A DNA stretch of 64,000 nt from Haladaptatus salinisoli (GTDB lineage Archaea; Halobacteriota; Halobacteria; Halobacteriales; Haladaptataceae), in contig NZ_CP085333.1 of the NCBI RefSeq assembly GCF_020614375.1, forward strand, positions 62,001 to 126,000, read 5' to 3'. The position numbers were made by a program, and so were the translations under genes. This document shows positions 43,510-52,979 of the stretch, in pieces (position 1 is the first letter of the stretch; each line of letters starts with the position of its first letter). Below the pieces are notes generated by a model, which was not told the DNA's origin, made no database searches, and saw only the letters and a program-made list of their open reading frames with translations.

Positions 43510-44082
43510 CTAGACTAGTCGGTGAAAGGACGCCAACAATCCAAACATAGTGACAATAAAAATATTTGCTATCGTCTGCGGAACTACAGTAAATGGGTTG
43601 ATATTAAATGTTGTTCCTATAAGAAGAATCGTACTTATGCCAGAAATACCTAGGTAGTAGTATTCCCAGCGGAAATCCTTATTTTCGCTATTCGCCTCTT
43701 CGTCAGCTTTGGTTTCATGTGGTTCGAGATAGTTGTAGAGGATTTCAGCTGCGTCCGTCTTTTGGACCGTTCCGCGGCTCTGATCGTATTCTATGATCCC
43801 CTTTTCGTCAAGCTTTGGAAGGTGAGACTGATAAAGCGGGATATATGCGCGTTGGCGCTCATTTGATGAAAGCGCCTGTACTGTAGTATTGTTTTCCCAC
43901 GCCGCCACTTGTTCAGCGAGGTCACGCATTGCCACTTGCCCCTCTGTTTTCTTGAGGTACCGCAAAATACTACGTCTCCTCTCATTCTGCAGCAAGTGGT
44001 ATATCTGATCTTCTTCCAATCTTAACGATGGTTCCGATGTCGTCGTATCCGGTTGATTTTCGACTTGTTGTGCTGTACTCAT
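43510..44082 (-). CDS. DUF7344-like winged-helix protein with two membrane spans
   Basis: 190 aa from the ATG at 44082. The N-terminal domain LEEDQIYHLLQNERRRSILRY ... MRDLAEQVAAWEN ... AYIPLYQSHLPKLDEKGIIEYD is the haloarchaeal DUF7344 winged-helix fold; two hydrophobic segments at ~143-160 and ~168-188 (YYYLGISGISTILLIGTTF and ANIFIVTMFGLLASF) anchor it. Such proteins are thought to regulate transcription from the membrane. 293 bp separate it from the calcium-repeat protein on the same strand; the gap holds nothing recognisable. Confidence 0.78.
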   Translation of the reverse strand: MSTAQQVENQPDTTTSEPSLRLEEDQIYHLLQNERRRSILRYLKKTEGQVAMRDLAEQVAAWENNTTVQALSSNERQRAYIPLYQSHLPKLDEKGIIEYDQSRGTVQKTDAAEILYNYLEPHETKADEEANSENKDFRWEYYYLGISGISTILLIGTTFNINPFTVVPQTIANIFIVTMFGLLASFHRLV

Positions 44083-44575
44083 GATCACAAATTAGAGGAG
44101 GATTAGTAATAAAGCGGGAAGATAATCCCAGAAGTTGCAGTCACCTTTTCGGTTGTTTTCGCTTCAGTTTTTACATTTGAACCGTTTATTGAGTTTTCTC
44201 TCTACCGTTTCACTCTGTTTTGAACTCCACAAATTTTCAGACTCTCTTTCCCTTGTTAATAGAAGCGTTCGTATCTATTTGTTTCCATGTGGGATTATAG
44301 GTGATAGCTGTTACGAGGTGGTCTTGATACACTTCTTCATCAATACGCGTACCATGAGTTTATGTAACATGGAAATCGCCCGACGAGACGCCAATTTCTG
44401 GCTATGAATTTCTTAGCCACTGTATAATAAAGCGTACTGGGTTTCATCCCTTCAAGCGAGGCTCGTGTCCGACCGGACGTGCGAGGGCGAGCATACCTCC
44501 GAACCCCTTGTTTCCGGTCGCTCCAGCGCCGTTTCCGTTGGCGTGGGAGAGCGAAAATACGGAGGAAAATCACTC
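44083..44575. other. Divergent intergenic region
   Basis: 493 bp without a supported gene (an open frame at 44135-44407 is hydrophobic but unlike any protein I know). A TATA-like GTATAATAAAG at ~44422 suggests a ~120-nt leader for the dehydrogenase gene, and GGAGG at 44561-44565 is a plausible ribosome binding site for the ATG at 44576. Confidence 0.5.
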
Positions 44576-45946
44576 ATGAACCCGACGATAGGAGATATCG
44601 ACAGTCAGCCAGAACACTCCGGAAGTGATGAGAGTGACGTTAAAAAAAGTATGGACGCTACGATCTGCGTCGTCGGCCTTGGTTATGTTGGCCTTCCGCT
44701 GGCGGTCGGATTTGATCAAGAAGGATACAGCGTCGTCGGTTTCGATATCGACGACACAAAAGTTGAAACTCTTCGCAGAGGGACGGATACGACGGGTGAT
44801 CTCGGTGATGAGACCATCATAGAAAGCGACATTGCATACACGGACGATCCGAGCGAGATTACTCATGCAGACTACGTGATGATCACCGTCCCAACCCCGG
44901 TGGATCAGAACCACCAGCCGAATCTCGATTTTATTGAGAGTGCTGGAAACGTTGTCGGTAAGCATATGTCCCCCAATACGACGGTCATTCTCGAATCAAC
45001 CGTCTTCCCTGGCGCAACTCGTGAAGTGCTCGTTCCCGCTGTTGAGGAAACCTCGGGCCTCACGTGCGGTGAAGATTTTTATGTTGGCTATTCTCCTGAG
45101 CGTGCGACGCCAGGTGACCCTGAACACGGCCTACGCGATGTCGTGAAGGTTGTCAGTGGTATGAATAGCGATGTTTGCGATGACATTGCCGATCTTTACG
45201 CGACAATCATCGACGCAGGTGTTCACAAAGCAGATTCTATTGAGGTTGCGGAGGCGAGTAAAGTCGTCGAGAATATCCAACGCGATCTGAATATCGCCCT
45301 CGTAAATGAACTCGCGATGGCCTTCGAAAGCATGGACATGGATATTGATACGCGTGCTGTGCTTGAAGCATCAGGCACGAAGTGGAACTTCCATCAGTAC
45401 CGCCCTGGACTGGTCGGCGGTCACTGTATCCCCGTCGACCCATATTTCTTTATTCACCGCTCCAAGCAGTCTGGTTTCACGCCACATCTCATCGAACAGG
45501 GCCGGGCTGTAAACGAATCGATGCCGGTCCATATATCTAATATGATGATAAAGGAGTTGAATAAGGCAGGCAAGACTCTTCGAGACAGTCGCGTTCTCGT
45601 ACTTGGACTAACCTACAAGGCGAACGTGGCTGATATCCGTGCTTCGAAGGTGGATGGCATCATCCGCCAGCTTCATGAGTTCGATATTGATGTTGTCGGT
45701 TACGATCCTCATGGAGACGATGACTTCATGCGCGAGAAATTTGGGATTCCGATGCAAGAAGAGGATGAATTCTCCTTCGAGGCATTTGACGGTGTTGTCC
45801 TCGCCACACCTCACCGCGAATTCTACGATGTGAACTTAGTGGACGCCCAGTCACAGATGAATGAGAATCCCGTCTTCATGGACGTGACCGGCGCATTCGA
45901 CGCTGAGACAGTCTCTCAAGCTGGCTTCGCCTATCGGAGGGTTTAG
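44576..45946 (+). CDS. UDP-sugar 6-dehydrogenase family (TviB/WecC/UDP-glucose dehydrogenase-like)
   Basis: 456 aa. Rossmann VVGLGYVGLPLAVGF at ~residue 30 onward, VPTPVD, ESTVFPGATRE, YSPERATPGDPEHGL, ASKVVENIQRDLNIALVNELA and catalytic-Cys segment GGHCIPVDPYFF. The YSPER and VGGHCIPVDPYF forms are those of enzymes acting on N-acetylated UDP-hexosamines. It oxidises the C6 alcohol to a uronate. The ~25-residue N-terminal extension is unusual; the start at 44576 is supported by GGAGG 11 nt upstream, with 44651 as alternative. First gene of a tightly packed glycan operon. Confidence 0.88.
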   Translation: MNPTIGDIDSQPEHSGSDESDVKKSMDATICVVGLGYVGLPLAVGFDQEGYSVVGFDIDDTKVETLRRGTDTTGDLGDETIIESDIAYTDDPSEITHADYVMITVPTPVDQNHQPNLDFIESAGNVVGKHMSPNTTVILESTVFPGATREVLVPAVEETSGLTCGEDFYVGYSPERATPGDPEHGLRDVVKVVSGMNSDVCDDIADLYATIIDAGVHKADSIEVAEASKVVENIQRDLNIALVNELAMAFESMDMDIDTRAVLEASGTKWNFHQYRPGLVGGHCIPVDPYFFIHRSKQSGFTPHLIEQGRAVNESMPVHISNMMIKELNKAGKTLRDSRVLVLGLTYKANVADIRASKVDGIIRQLHEFDIDVVGYDPHGDDDFMREKFGIPMQEEDEFSFEAFDGVVLATPHREFYDVNLVDAQSQMNENPVFMDVTGAFDAETVSQAGFAYRRV

Positions 45947-46900
45947 ATGTACGAGGGGCACACGATAGGGGTCGTCGTGCCCGCATACAATGAAGAGGGG
46001 TTCGTCGGCGATGTCCTTGATTCACTCCCCGACTTTGTTGATCGCGTCTACGCCATCGATGACGCCTCGACCGACGGTACATGGGAGGAGATTAGTGCAC
46101 ACTCGGCCATCGAGCGTGCGCCACGTGCAGGCATAAGCAACGATACTGATGGTTGGGTTGTCGCAATCCGACACGACCGAAATCGCGGTGCCGGCGGGGC
46201 CATCAAGACAGGCTACCTTGCTGCTCGCGAGGACGGCATTGATGTGACTGTCACCATCGACGCAGACGGACAGATGAACCCTAATATGATGACACGGTTT
46301 ATCGATCCCATTGTGGCGGGTGAGGCCGATTACGCGAAGGGCAACCGCTTGTCGAATCCTGAATATCGCTATGATATGCCACGGTTCCGGTTGTTCGGCA
46401 ACTATTTACTGACCGGCCTGACGCGTATCGCCAGTGGCTACTGGAATGTGACTGACCCACAGAATGGCTACACTGCCATCTCACTGACGGCGCTCGAAGC
46501 CATCGATCTTGAAGGGATGTATGAGTACTATGGCTATTGCAACGATATTCTTGTGAAACTGAATGTTGCGGGGATGCAAGTCGTTGATGTTGACATGCCC
46601 GCCAGCTATGGCGATGAGGAAAGTAGCATCAAGTATGCTGACTACATTCCGAAAGTGTCGCTCATGCTTCTTCGAAACTTCCTCTGGCGACTTGGATCGC
46701 GTTACCGAAAGCATCCGCTTGGACTAGCGTATGGCCTTGGAATGGTCACTACACTATTAGGCATCTTCTTTGGCATTCACGCCTTTTGGGCAGCACTCAC
46801 CAGGGCGGAAAGCACCGATGTACGTAAATCACTTACGTCGTTCGCTGTAGGTGCTTTCAGCATTCTCGCTGGAATCCTACTTGACAGGAGAGAAAAATAA
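45947..46900 (+). CDS. Family-2 glycosyltransferase, membrane-anchored
   Basis: 317 aa. Begins directly after the previous stop. GVVVPAYNEEGFVGDVLDSL, AIDDASTDGTWEEI, RNRGAGGAIKTGY and TIDADGQMNP are the dolichyl-phosphate sugar synthase-type GT2 motifs; two membrane spans at ~265-310 (GMVTTLLGIFFGIHAFWAAL, SFAVGAFSILAGILL). A charged dolichyl carrier would be the acceptor. Ends with TAATG overlap into the DUF354 gene. Confidence 0.92.
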   Translation: MYEGHTIGVVVPAYNEEGFVGDVLDSLPDFVDRVYAIDDASTDGTWEEISAHSAIERAPRAGISNDTDGWVVAIRHDRNRGAGGAIKTGYLAAREDGIDVTVTIDADGQMNPNMMTRFIDPIVAGEADYAKGNRLSNPEYRYDMPRFRLFGNYLLTGLTRIASGYWNVTDPQNGYTAISLTALEAIDLEGMYEYYGYCNDILVKLNVAGMQVVDVDMPASYGDEESSIKYADYIPKVSLMLLRNFLWRLGSRYRKHPLGLAYGLGMVTTLLGIFFGIHAFWAALTRAESTDVRKSLTSFAVGAFSILAGILLDRREK

Positions 46901-47961
46901 TGAGAGTGTTCGTCACTATTCAGCATCCAGCGCATGTTCACTTTTTCCGTAACGCCATCGCGGAACTGGAGAGTGAGGGCCATGAGGTGCACGTCTTCGC
47001 TCGTGAAAAGGAGATGGCGGTTGAACTGCTCCAACGATATGATATTGACCACGAAGTGTTGGCCGGTGCCGCATCAGGGCTATCGCAACTTGCACGAGTC
47101 CAGGCCACCTACGAGGCGCGCCTACTCTACCGCGCAGTGCGGCTGAAACCCGATGTGATAACCGCTATTGGTGGCGTTGCGGCGGCTCATGTTGCCAAAC
47201 TCGTCGGCGCGCGGAGCACTATCTTCTACGACACAGAGCATGCGAAACTCATCCAGAACCTCGCATTCCCGTTCGCGGATGCCGTTTACACACCTAGCTG
47301 TTACATGGGAAGTATCGGACCAAAGCAAGTACGGTATTCCGGATACCATGAACTCGCGTACCTCCACCCCGACCGATTCACGCCTGATCCGAGCGTCCTC
47401 TCCAATCTCGGTCTTGATCAAGAGGACACATTTGTCGTTCTCAGACTCATTGAGTGGGGGGCATCACACGATGTTGGTCAAGCTGGGTTTGACGATGTGT
47501 GCGACGTTGTCTCACGACTCGAAGCTGCGGGTGCGGAGGTGCTCATCACATCTGAACGGTCACTCCCGTCGACGCTTGAATCATGCCGTGTGACTGTCGA
47601 ACCCCATCGGATGCACGATCTGTTAGCCTATGCCGACCTGTTCGTCGGCGAGGGCGCGACAATGGCGGCGGAGAGTGCTGTTCTCGGAACACCAGCCATC
47701 TATGTCAATACGCTCACGATGGGATACACAGATGAACTGGATGAACGCTACGGACTGCTCTTTAACTATCAGGAAGATGACCGCCACATACGAGCGCTAG
47801 AGAAAGCAGTCGAAATCCTCGAAGGCAACGATGATTGGCAGGAACGCCGCGAGCAACTGCTGATGGATAAGGTCGATACGACTAATGTGATTATGCGTGC
47901 AGTCGCCGGTCGCGGTGAATTAGCGAGCGGTCAGGCGGGTAAGTCAAACGCGGAGGTTTAA
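46900..47961 (+). CDS. DUF354 family protein (GT-B-like)
   Basis: 353 aa. MRVFVTIQHPAHVHFFRNAI and EVHVFAREKE start a GT-B/UDP-GlcNAc 2-epimerase-like fold; ITAIGGVAAAHVAKLVGA, EHRMHDLLAYADLFVGEGATMAAESAVLG-type ending with GEGATMAAE. DUF354 proteins are regular members of archaeal surface-glycan clusters and are probably glycosyltransferases. Coupled to the GT2 gene. Confidence 0.85.
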   Translation: MRVFVTIQHPAHVHFFRNAIAELESEGHEVHVFAREKEMAVELLQRYDIDHEVLAGAASGLSQLARVQATYEARLLYRAVRLKPDVITAIGGVAAAHVAKLVGARSTIFYDTEHAKLIQNLAFPFADAVYTPSCYMGSIGPKQVRYSGYHELAYLHPDRFTPDPSVLSNLGLDQEDTFVVLRLIEWGASHDVGQAGFDDVCDVVSRLEAAGAEVLITSERSLPSTLESCRVTVEPHRMHDLLAYADLFVGEGATMAAESAVLGTPAIYVNTLTMGYTDELDERYGLLFNYQEDDRHIRALEKAVEILEGNDDWQERREQLLMDKVDTTNVIMRAVAGRGELASGQAGKSNAEV

Positions 47962-48005
47962 ACATCATGATGAACCCACGACTCGACGGAGGACGACGAT
48001 AACCC

Positions 48006-49988
48006 ATGTTCGGACAGATGTCTAATTGGTTAAAACAACGACGACTCGACGTTGACGCCGCTACCGTCGGCTTCATCATTGCACTCTGCTTATTCCCACT
48101 GCGATTTTTCGCCTCCCAGGTGTACATCAAGACGATTCCTATCGTTCTTGGATTAGCCTGTGCACTCTATCTCCTCGCGGTTCGCAATGACCGTGAGACA
48201 ATGGAGATGTTCCCATCTTTCTCGCGCCCGGTGGCACAGATCCTTCCGAGCGCCGTCTTCCTGACGGTGGCGGTGATGGTCGCCGTCGCGCTCTACTCAG
48301 GAGAGCGTTCCGTGCTTTTCCACCTCCTTACGGGCATTACGGGGACGTTCATCATGCTCCAGATACTGTTTACCGATGACGAGGATTTCCTGCCGGCACT
48401 TCTGCTCGCACAAATACTTGTGCTGGCGGTCGTCGTCCGGTTCATGGCGGTGTACACTACACCGTCATACATCGGTATTGATATCTGGACGCACATCACA
48501 CAATTGGCGCAGGGCGTCTTGAACCAGCATTCGCTTTCGGCCATGCAGGGGAACAAGCACATTGCCGCACCACTGTACCACCTGCTAGTTGCATCGTCAG
48601 CGATGCTCTATGATGTATCAATCCGTAATGCACTCTATCTCTCCATTGGTGTTGCCATGCCAGCGATTATCCTATTTATCTACGGTGCGACGAAGCTCCT
48701 CGTACCGGCGCGGTGGGCGGTGTTTGCGGCGATGCTTTACTCGATCGGCGACTATGTCATTGAGTGGGGTATCCACCTTATACCGACGAGCCACGGGTTG
48801 TTGTTCTTCCTTGCTATCATCTATGCTCTCCTACGAATCATGCAGTTGGAATATAACGCACGAGACTTCAGTCTACTCGTGTTCCTCTCCATTGCCATCA
48901 TACTGACCCACCAAGTCTCGACATTCATCATGCTCGTCGTCCTCTTTTCGGGACTGCTTGCACAATTTGTTCTCAAACTCGGTTTCTTCCAAACGACGGC
49001 TCGCAGACCTGGCGTCTACCGGAAGATGGAGCCAGTGAACCTCGCAGGACTACTTGCATTCGACATGGGTCTCATCACATTCATGTGGTCGTTCACGCCG
49101 TACAACGGCAATTCATTCCTCGAGACTGTAATATCATATCTTGCCCAGACGATGAGAGAGAGCTTCGGATTTCTGAATATCGTCTCCAAGAACTCTGAGG
49201 CGATCAAACTCCCTCCATCGACGTTCATTGAGACTGTAGCGTCGTATATTGACGTGATGGGCTTCCTGATACTGTTCGGGCTGACTGTTGTCGGCTGTCT
49301 ATACGTCCTGCGGCGAAAGCGCATCTCACACTCAGTATTCACGTTGCTCTTTGCGACCGTCGTAATGACGGTTTTCACGCTTGGCCTCCCGCTGTTCGGT
49401 ATTCGGAACTTCATCCCGCAGCGATGGTTTGCGTTCCTCTACGCACCGATGGTGATCCTCGCTGCGATCGGTGTGGGCTATCTCGTCCACAACCTTGATC
49501 GACGAATCATCGTCGCTACTTTGGTCGTCGTGGCTTGTCTTTACCCAAGTGTGATGGTGATGTCGAGTCACGGTGCTATCGACAGCCCCGTTTTCCCAAG
49601 CGAACAAGAACGATTGTCCTACACTGAACCAGAGATGGCTGCTGTCCACACCATTGCGAACATGACCGGATCGCCGGACTCTGCGAATATCTATCCAAAC
49701 CAGGTGCTGCGAACAGATCACCCCTATCAGACAGTGTTTGTCAGAACAGGGGCATATCCCGCAGACGCAGCCAATCTCTCAGTGCATGGCGGGCCGACCA
49801 ACCATCCGATCACCGTCTATCGTGAGTATCAATCCACGGGTGCGCCGCAGTTCCGACTCGTCGATAAGAGCGAGAATGCGAGCGTTCCGGTTCGGCGAAC
49901 CGTCTCGCGTGAACGGATTTGCCGTCCCGGTCAAAGTATTCTATATACGAACGGTGATGTCACTATGTGTGCGAATCGGTCGGTGTAG
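48006..49988 (+). CDS. Large polytopic membrane protein, GT-C-like
   Basis: 660 aa with about 12-13 membrane spans and a ~110-residue external C-terminus. The loop after the fourth or fifth span (IGIDIWTHITQLAQGVLNQ, KHIAAPLYHLLVASSAML) has the arrangement of GT-C lipid-sugar transferases. Similar membrane proteins accompany haloarchaeal glycan clusters. Donor, acceptor and catalytic residues cannot be assigned; a polymerase is an alternative. Starts 44 nt after the DUF354 gene, same operon. Confidence 0.7.
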   Translation: MFGQMSNWLKQRRLDVDAATVGFIIALCLFPLRFFASQVYIKTIPIVLGLACALYLLAVRNDRETMEMFPSFSRPVAQILPSAVFLTVAVMVAVALYSGERSVLFHLLTGITGTFIMLQILFTDDEDFLPALLLAQILVLAVVVRFMAVYTTPSYIGIDIWTHITQLAQGVLNQHSLSAMQGNKHIAAPLYHLLVASSAMLYDVSIRNALYLSIGVAMPAIILFIYGATKLLVPARWAVFAAMLYSIGDYVIEWGIHLIPTSHGLLFFLAIIYALLRIMQLEYNARDFSLLVFLSIAIILTHQVSTFIMLVVLFSGLLAQFVLKLGFFQTTARRPGVYRKMEPVNLAGLLAFDMGLITFMWSFTPYNGNSFLETVISYLAQTMRESFGFLNIVSKNSEAIKLPPSTFIETVASYIDVMGFLILFGLTVVGCLYVLRRKRISHSVFTLLFATVVMTVFTLGLPLFGIRNFIPQRWFAFLYAPMVILAAIGVGYLVHNLDRRIIVATLVVVACLYPSVMVMSSHGAIDSPVFPSEQERLSYTEPEMAAVHTIANMTGSPDSANIYPNQVLRTDHPYQTVFVRTGAYPADAANLSVHGGPTNHPITVYREYQSTGAPQFRLVDKSENASVPVRRTVSRERICRPGQSILYTNGDVTMCANRSV

Positions 49989-50027
49989 AGGGGAATCCTT
50001 TTCTCGTGCCCCTGTGGACTTTGGGGT

Positions 50028-50945
50028 ATGCAGGAAAAGCGCGCACTTGTGACCGGCGGCGCAGGGTTCATTGGATCGAATCTAGCTAACCACCTTGCCG
50101 AAAAAAACGAGGTTATTGCCATCGACGATGGCTATCTTGGAACACCCGAGAACCTAGATGAGACCGTCGAATTCCATGAGCAGAGCGTTCTTGAAGATGA
50201 CCTCCCCACGGACGTTGACGTGGTCTTTCACCTTGCAGCGCTCTCCTCGTATAAGATGCATGAGGAGAATCCCACAAAAGGTGCGAGGGTGAACGTCGAA
50301 GGCTTTGTTAACACCGTTGAACAGGCCCGCAACGATGACTGTGACACTATCGTCTACGCCTCCACATCCTCCATCTATGGTAGCCGTACAGAGCCATCAC
50401 CAGAGTATATGGATGTGAAAGCCCGAACGGGGTACGAAGCGTCGAAGCTTTCCCGTGAACGCTACGGCGAGTACTTCGCCAACCACTACGACATGAACGT
50501 AGCTGGAATGCGGTTTTTCTCGGTGTATCAAGGCTACGGTGGTGCAGAAGAGCACAAGGGGGAATTCGCCAACATCATCGCGCAGTTTGCCGATGAGATT
50601 GCCAACGGTAAATCGCCGGAAATTTACGGCGACGGGAGCCAGACCCGTGATTTCACCCATGTCTCCGACATCGTTCGTGGCCTCGAACTCGCTGCAGAGA
50701 ACGAACTGACGGGCATCTACAACCTCGGCACCGGCACGAGTTACGATTTCGACACGGTCGTCGAATACATCAACCGCGAACTCGGCACTAACGTAGAACC
50801 TACCTACGTCGAGAACCCCATCTCAGAGGACGTGTACGTCCACGACACGAAAGCCGATGTGACGAAGTTCAAAAATGCCACTGGATGGAAACCAAAAATC
50901 AATTTCAAAGATGGCGTCCGTCAGGTTTGCGAGCAGTATCAGTAG
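50028..50945 (+). CDS. NAD-dependent sugar epimerase/dehydratase (GalE-like)
   Basis: 305 aa extended SDR. ALVTGGAGFIGSNLANHLAE (NAD site), FHLAALSSYKMH, YASTSSIYG, YEASKLSRE (Y-x3-K) and GDGSQTRDFTHVSDIVRG. Those last motifs are typical of UDP-glucose/GlcNAc 4-epimerases. Last gene of the rightward glycan operon; it converges with the nucleotidyltransferase gene. Likely substrate is the UDP-sugar produced by the dehydrogenase or its precursor. Confidence 0.9.
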   Translation: MQEKRALVTGGAGFIGSNLANHLAEKNEVIAIDDGYLGTPENLDETVEFHEQSVLEDDLPTDVDVVFHLAALSSYKMHEENPTKGARVNVEGFVNTVEQARNDDCDTIVYASTSSIYGSRTEPSPEYMDVKARTGYEASKLSRERYGEYFANHYDMNVAGMRFFSVYQGYGGAEEHKGEFANIIAQFADEIANGKSPEIYGDGSQTRDFTHVSDIVRGLELAAENELTGIYNLGTGTSYDFDTVVEYINRELGTNVEPTYVENPISEDVYVHDTKADVTKFKNATGWKPKINFKDGVRQVCEQYQ

Positions 50946-50975
50946 GCGATACTGGTAGCCAGATTCGCTTGGTTA

Positions 50976-51935
50976 TCAGTCTATTCGGGTGTGCGCGCCG
51001 ATGACCGCACCGGCTAGATCCATGCTTTCGATATGTGTCTCCTCATCGATGATGGATTCGCATACCTCGCAGTCCCGCACCATCGCATCCTCGAACACGA
51101 CGGTCTTATTGAGGTCCGCGTTTTGAAGCGTCACATTGTCCATCACATGGACGTTCCCGCCGACGGTCGCATCCTTTAGCGTGGCCGACTCGGCGACGTA
51201 AGAGTCGCCATTGAGGTACCACGCGACCGCATCGAGGTAGCTCTCCGGTGTGCCGATATCGAACCACGCCTCTTCGAATGTGTATGCATACACATCACGG
51301 CGCGACTGGAGCCACTGGACGAACCACCCTGGCTCGTCGGGGTTGTTGTCCCCGTTCAGATAGTTGGTGAGCGCAGGAAGCGTGTCTCGAGTGAATGCGT
51401 AGCAGGCGATTGAAACGAGTGTGGACTTCGGATCTTCAGGTTTCTCCTGGAAGTCCACGACACGATCACCGTCGAGGGTGACGAGTCCATAAGATTTTGC
51501 TTGTTCCCTGCTCTCCACGTCATAGGCGGCGAGGATTGGAGACTTCTTGGTTTCGAAGAAGTCGACGAAGTCGCTCACGTCGAAGCTAATGAGATTGTCG
51601 CCCGCGATAACGACGAGGTCGTCGTCGACCTCTTCACGATCGACGAGCTGGGCGAGTGCCCCGACGACTCCAAATTTCTCATCTTCTTCGGAAGTGTCCT
51701 CCACGCTCACCTGCGGTTTCTCGAATCGGCTCTCGGCGAGGTGGGTTTCGAAGTCCTCGGCGAAGCGCTCGTTGGTGCTGACGTAGACGGTGTCAATACG
51801 ATCGTCAGCTTCCAAATCGGCGAAGATTCGGTCGATGACCGTGGTCTCCCCGATCGGCAGGAACATCTTCGGTCGATGTTTCGTAATTGGCCACAAGCGA
51901 GTCGCGTATCCGCCAGCTAAAACAACAGCCTCCAT
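50976..51935 (-). CDS. Sugar-1-phosphate nucleotidylyltransferase
   Basis: 319 aa. AVVLAGGYATRLWPITKHRP and PKMFLPIGETTVIDRI are the pyrophosphorylase signature, VVIAGDNLISFDV binds the metal, and FQEKPEDPKS and WFDIGTPESYLDAV complete the domain. The C-terminal ~75 residues carry hexapeptide-like turns (SATLKDATVGGNVHV) for a short left-handed helix. It may make UDP-GlcNAc or UDP-glucose, feeding the neighbouring epimerase and dehydrogenase; nucleotide preference cannot be read. Confidence 0.9.
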   Translation of the reverse strand: MEAVVLAGGYATRLWPITKHRPKMFLPIGETTVIDRIFADLEADDRIDTVYVSTNERFAEDFETHLAESRFEKPQVSVEDTSEEDEKFGVVGALAQLVDREEVDDDLVVIAGDNLISFDVSDFVDFFETKKSPILAAYDVESREQAKSYGLVTLDGDRVVDFQEKPEDPKSTLVSIACYAFTRDTLPALTNYLNGDNNPDEPGWFVQWLQSRRDVYAYTFEEAWFDIGTPESYLDAVAWYLNGDSYVAESATLKDATVGGNVHVMDNVTLQNADLNKTVVFEDAMVRDCEVCESIIDEETHIESMDLAGAVIGAHTRID

Positions 51936-52039
51936 AGTTCCCAGTTGATTTCTGCGCCCTTCATTATGTAGTGTTTAATCACTCTGGGACAAAACTAACG
52001 TGTTACTTGCTTACACTGCTCATTTCGATAATTATGATT

Positions 52040-52979
52040 AGTCCTATCATCTTCTTCTACTACTTTCGTCTGCTTGACATTAGTATTCCTGATATCCCAT
52101 TGTATAACCAGCGGAGGAACACAACGAACATGAAGATGATCTCGAATACGACAAGTGGCTGCAGCCTTGCATCGTCTATCATTCGGAGAAATAAAGCAGG
52201 AATTGGCCGACAAGACCGTAATGCTATTCAGATGTTGGAAGATGGACAACTGGCTACAATACAACCTCTGGCTTTAATCTCTCGCCCAGGATAAATGGAG
52301 AGATGATGTCGCCAATGAGATGAGAGATGTAGCCGACTCCAGGTGTAGTGGCGTAGTGAAGGGAATGTCGCCACCACACAAGTGCTATGACAATCGCCAA
52401 TACATTAGGTATGATAAATTTGGAATGAGTGACCGAGTATCCAGTGAAGAAGTGCCTATACGACTACGATAGCGGCTTGTGACCTCCTCCACGCCGTTCA
52501 CGGCGTGGCATCCCACCATGGGATATCGGCCAATAGCCTTTGAGGTTCTAACCCGCACTCGGAGGGAACCGGCGACACACCGGGGGAATCTCTCGGTTTG
52601 ACTCCCATGATAGGGCTATGGCCCAATCACGCAGGCCCCATCTCCGACCGAATCATCGGCATACGTGTGCTCTCTGGTATGACTCTCTCCATCGGAGTAG
52701 CACGTCGAAACACGAAGTACAGACGCTTAAACGTACCGTCGTGGGATATCCGGCCTCGCAACCGACGGCGGGTAGTCGGCCGGGTCTACCGTTCGACTCG
52801 CGCCTAAAGACGCGGGTATACATTACAAACTACTATAAGGTCGGGTAAGAGAGTGACGAACCTTAGATAAATACTTCCTTTTTACCTGGCGGCGTTCGAC
52901 GCCTAAGATTCACCGTTAGAGAGTAATACAGGTACCCGAATGCGAGATGCTCCCACGGCCACGTTATGTGCGGTTATTT
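52040..52979 (-). pseudogene. DUF457 membrane protein, interrupted and decayed
   Basis: Paralogue of the intact gene at 10.2 kb. Its N-terminus WPWEHLAFGYLYYSL begins at 52961 (minus strand), with ACG where the ATG should be, and continues to about 52866. After the inserted element it resumes near 52460 as TGYSVTHSKFIIPNVLAIVI and PGVGYISHLIGDIISPFILG, then TAG replaces Trp in L-W-P, and a frameshifted tail LVVFEIIFMFVVFLRWLYNG runs to ~52040. About 20 residues around the insertion are also missing. Confidence 0.75.
52478..52865 (-). mobile_element. Short tnpB-derived insertion inside the DUF457 pseudogene
   Basis: About 388 bp with no tnpB coding sequence. One end carries CCACGCCG-TTCA-CGGCGTGG (52489-52508), a perfect hairpin that in reverse is followed by AGGAGGTCAC as in other tnpB ends here. 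A second end-type hairpin, CTCGCGCC-TAAA-GACGCGGG, is at 52797-52816. The middle is structured, non-coding DNA. It looks like a MITE or an omega-RNA-bearing internal deletion derivative. Exact ends are uncertain. Confidence 0.6.
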
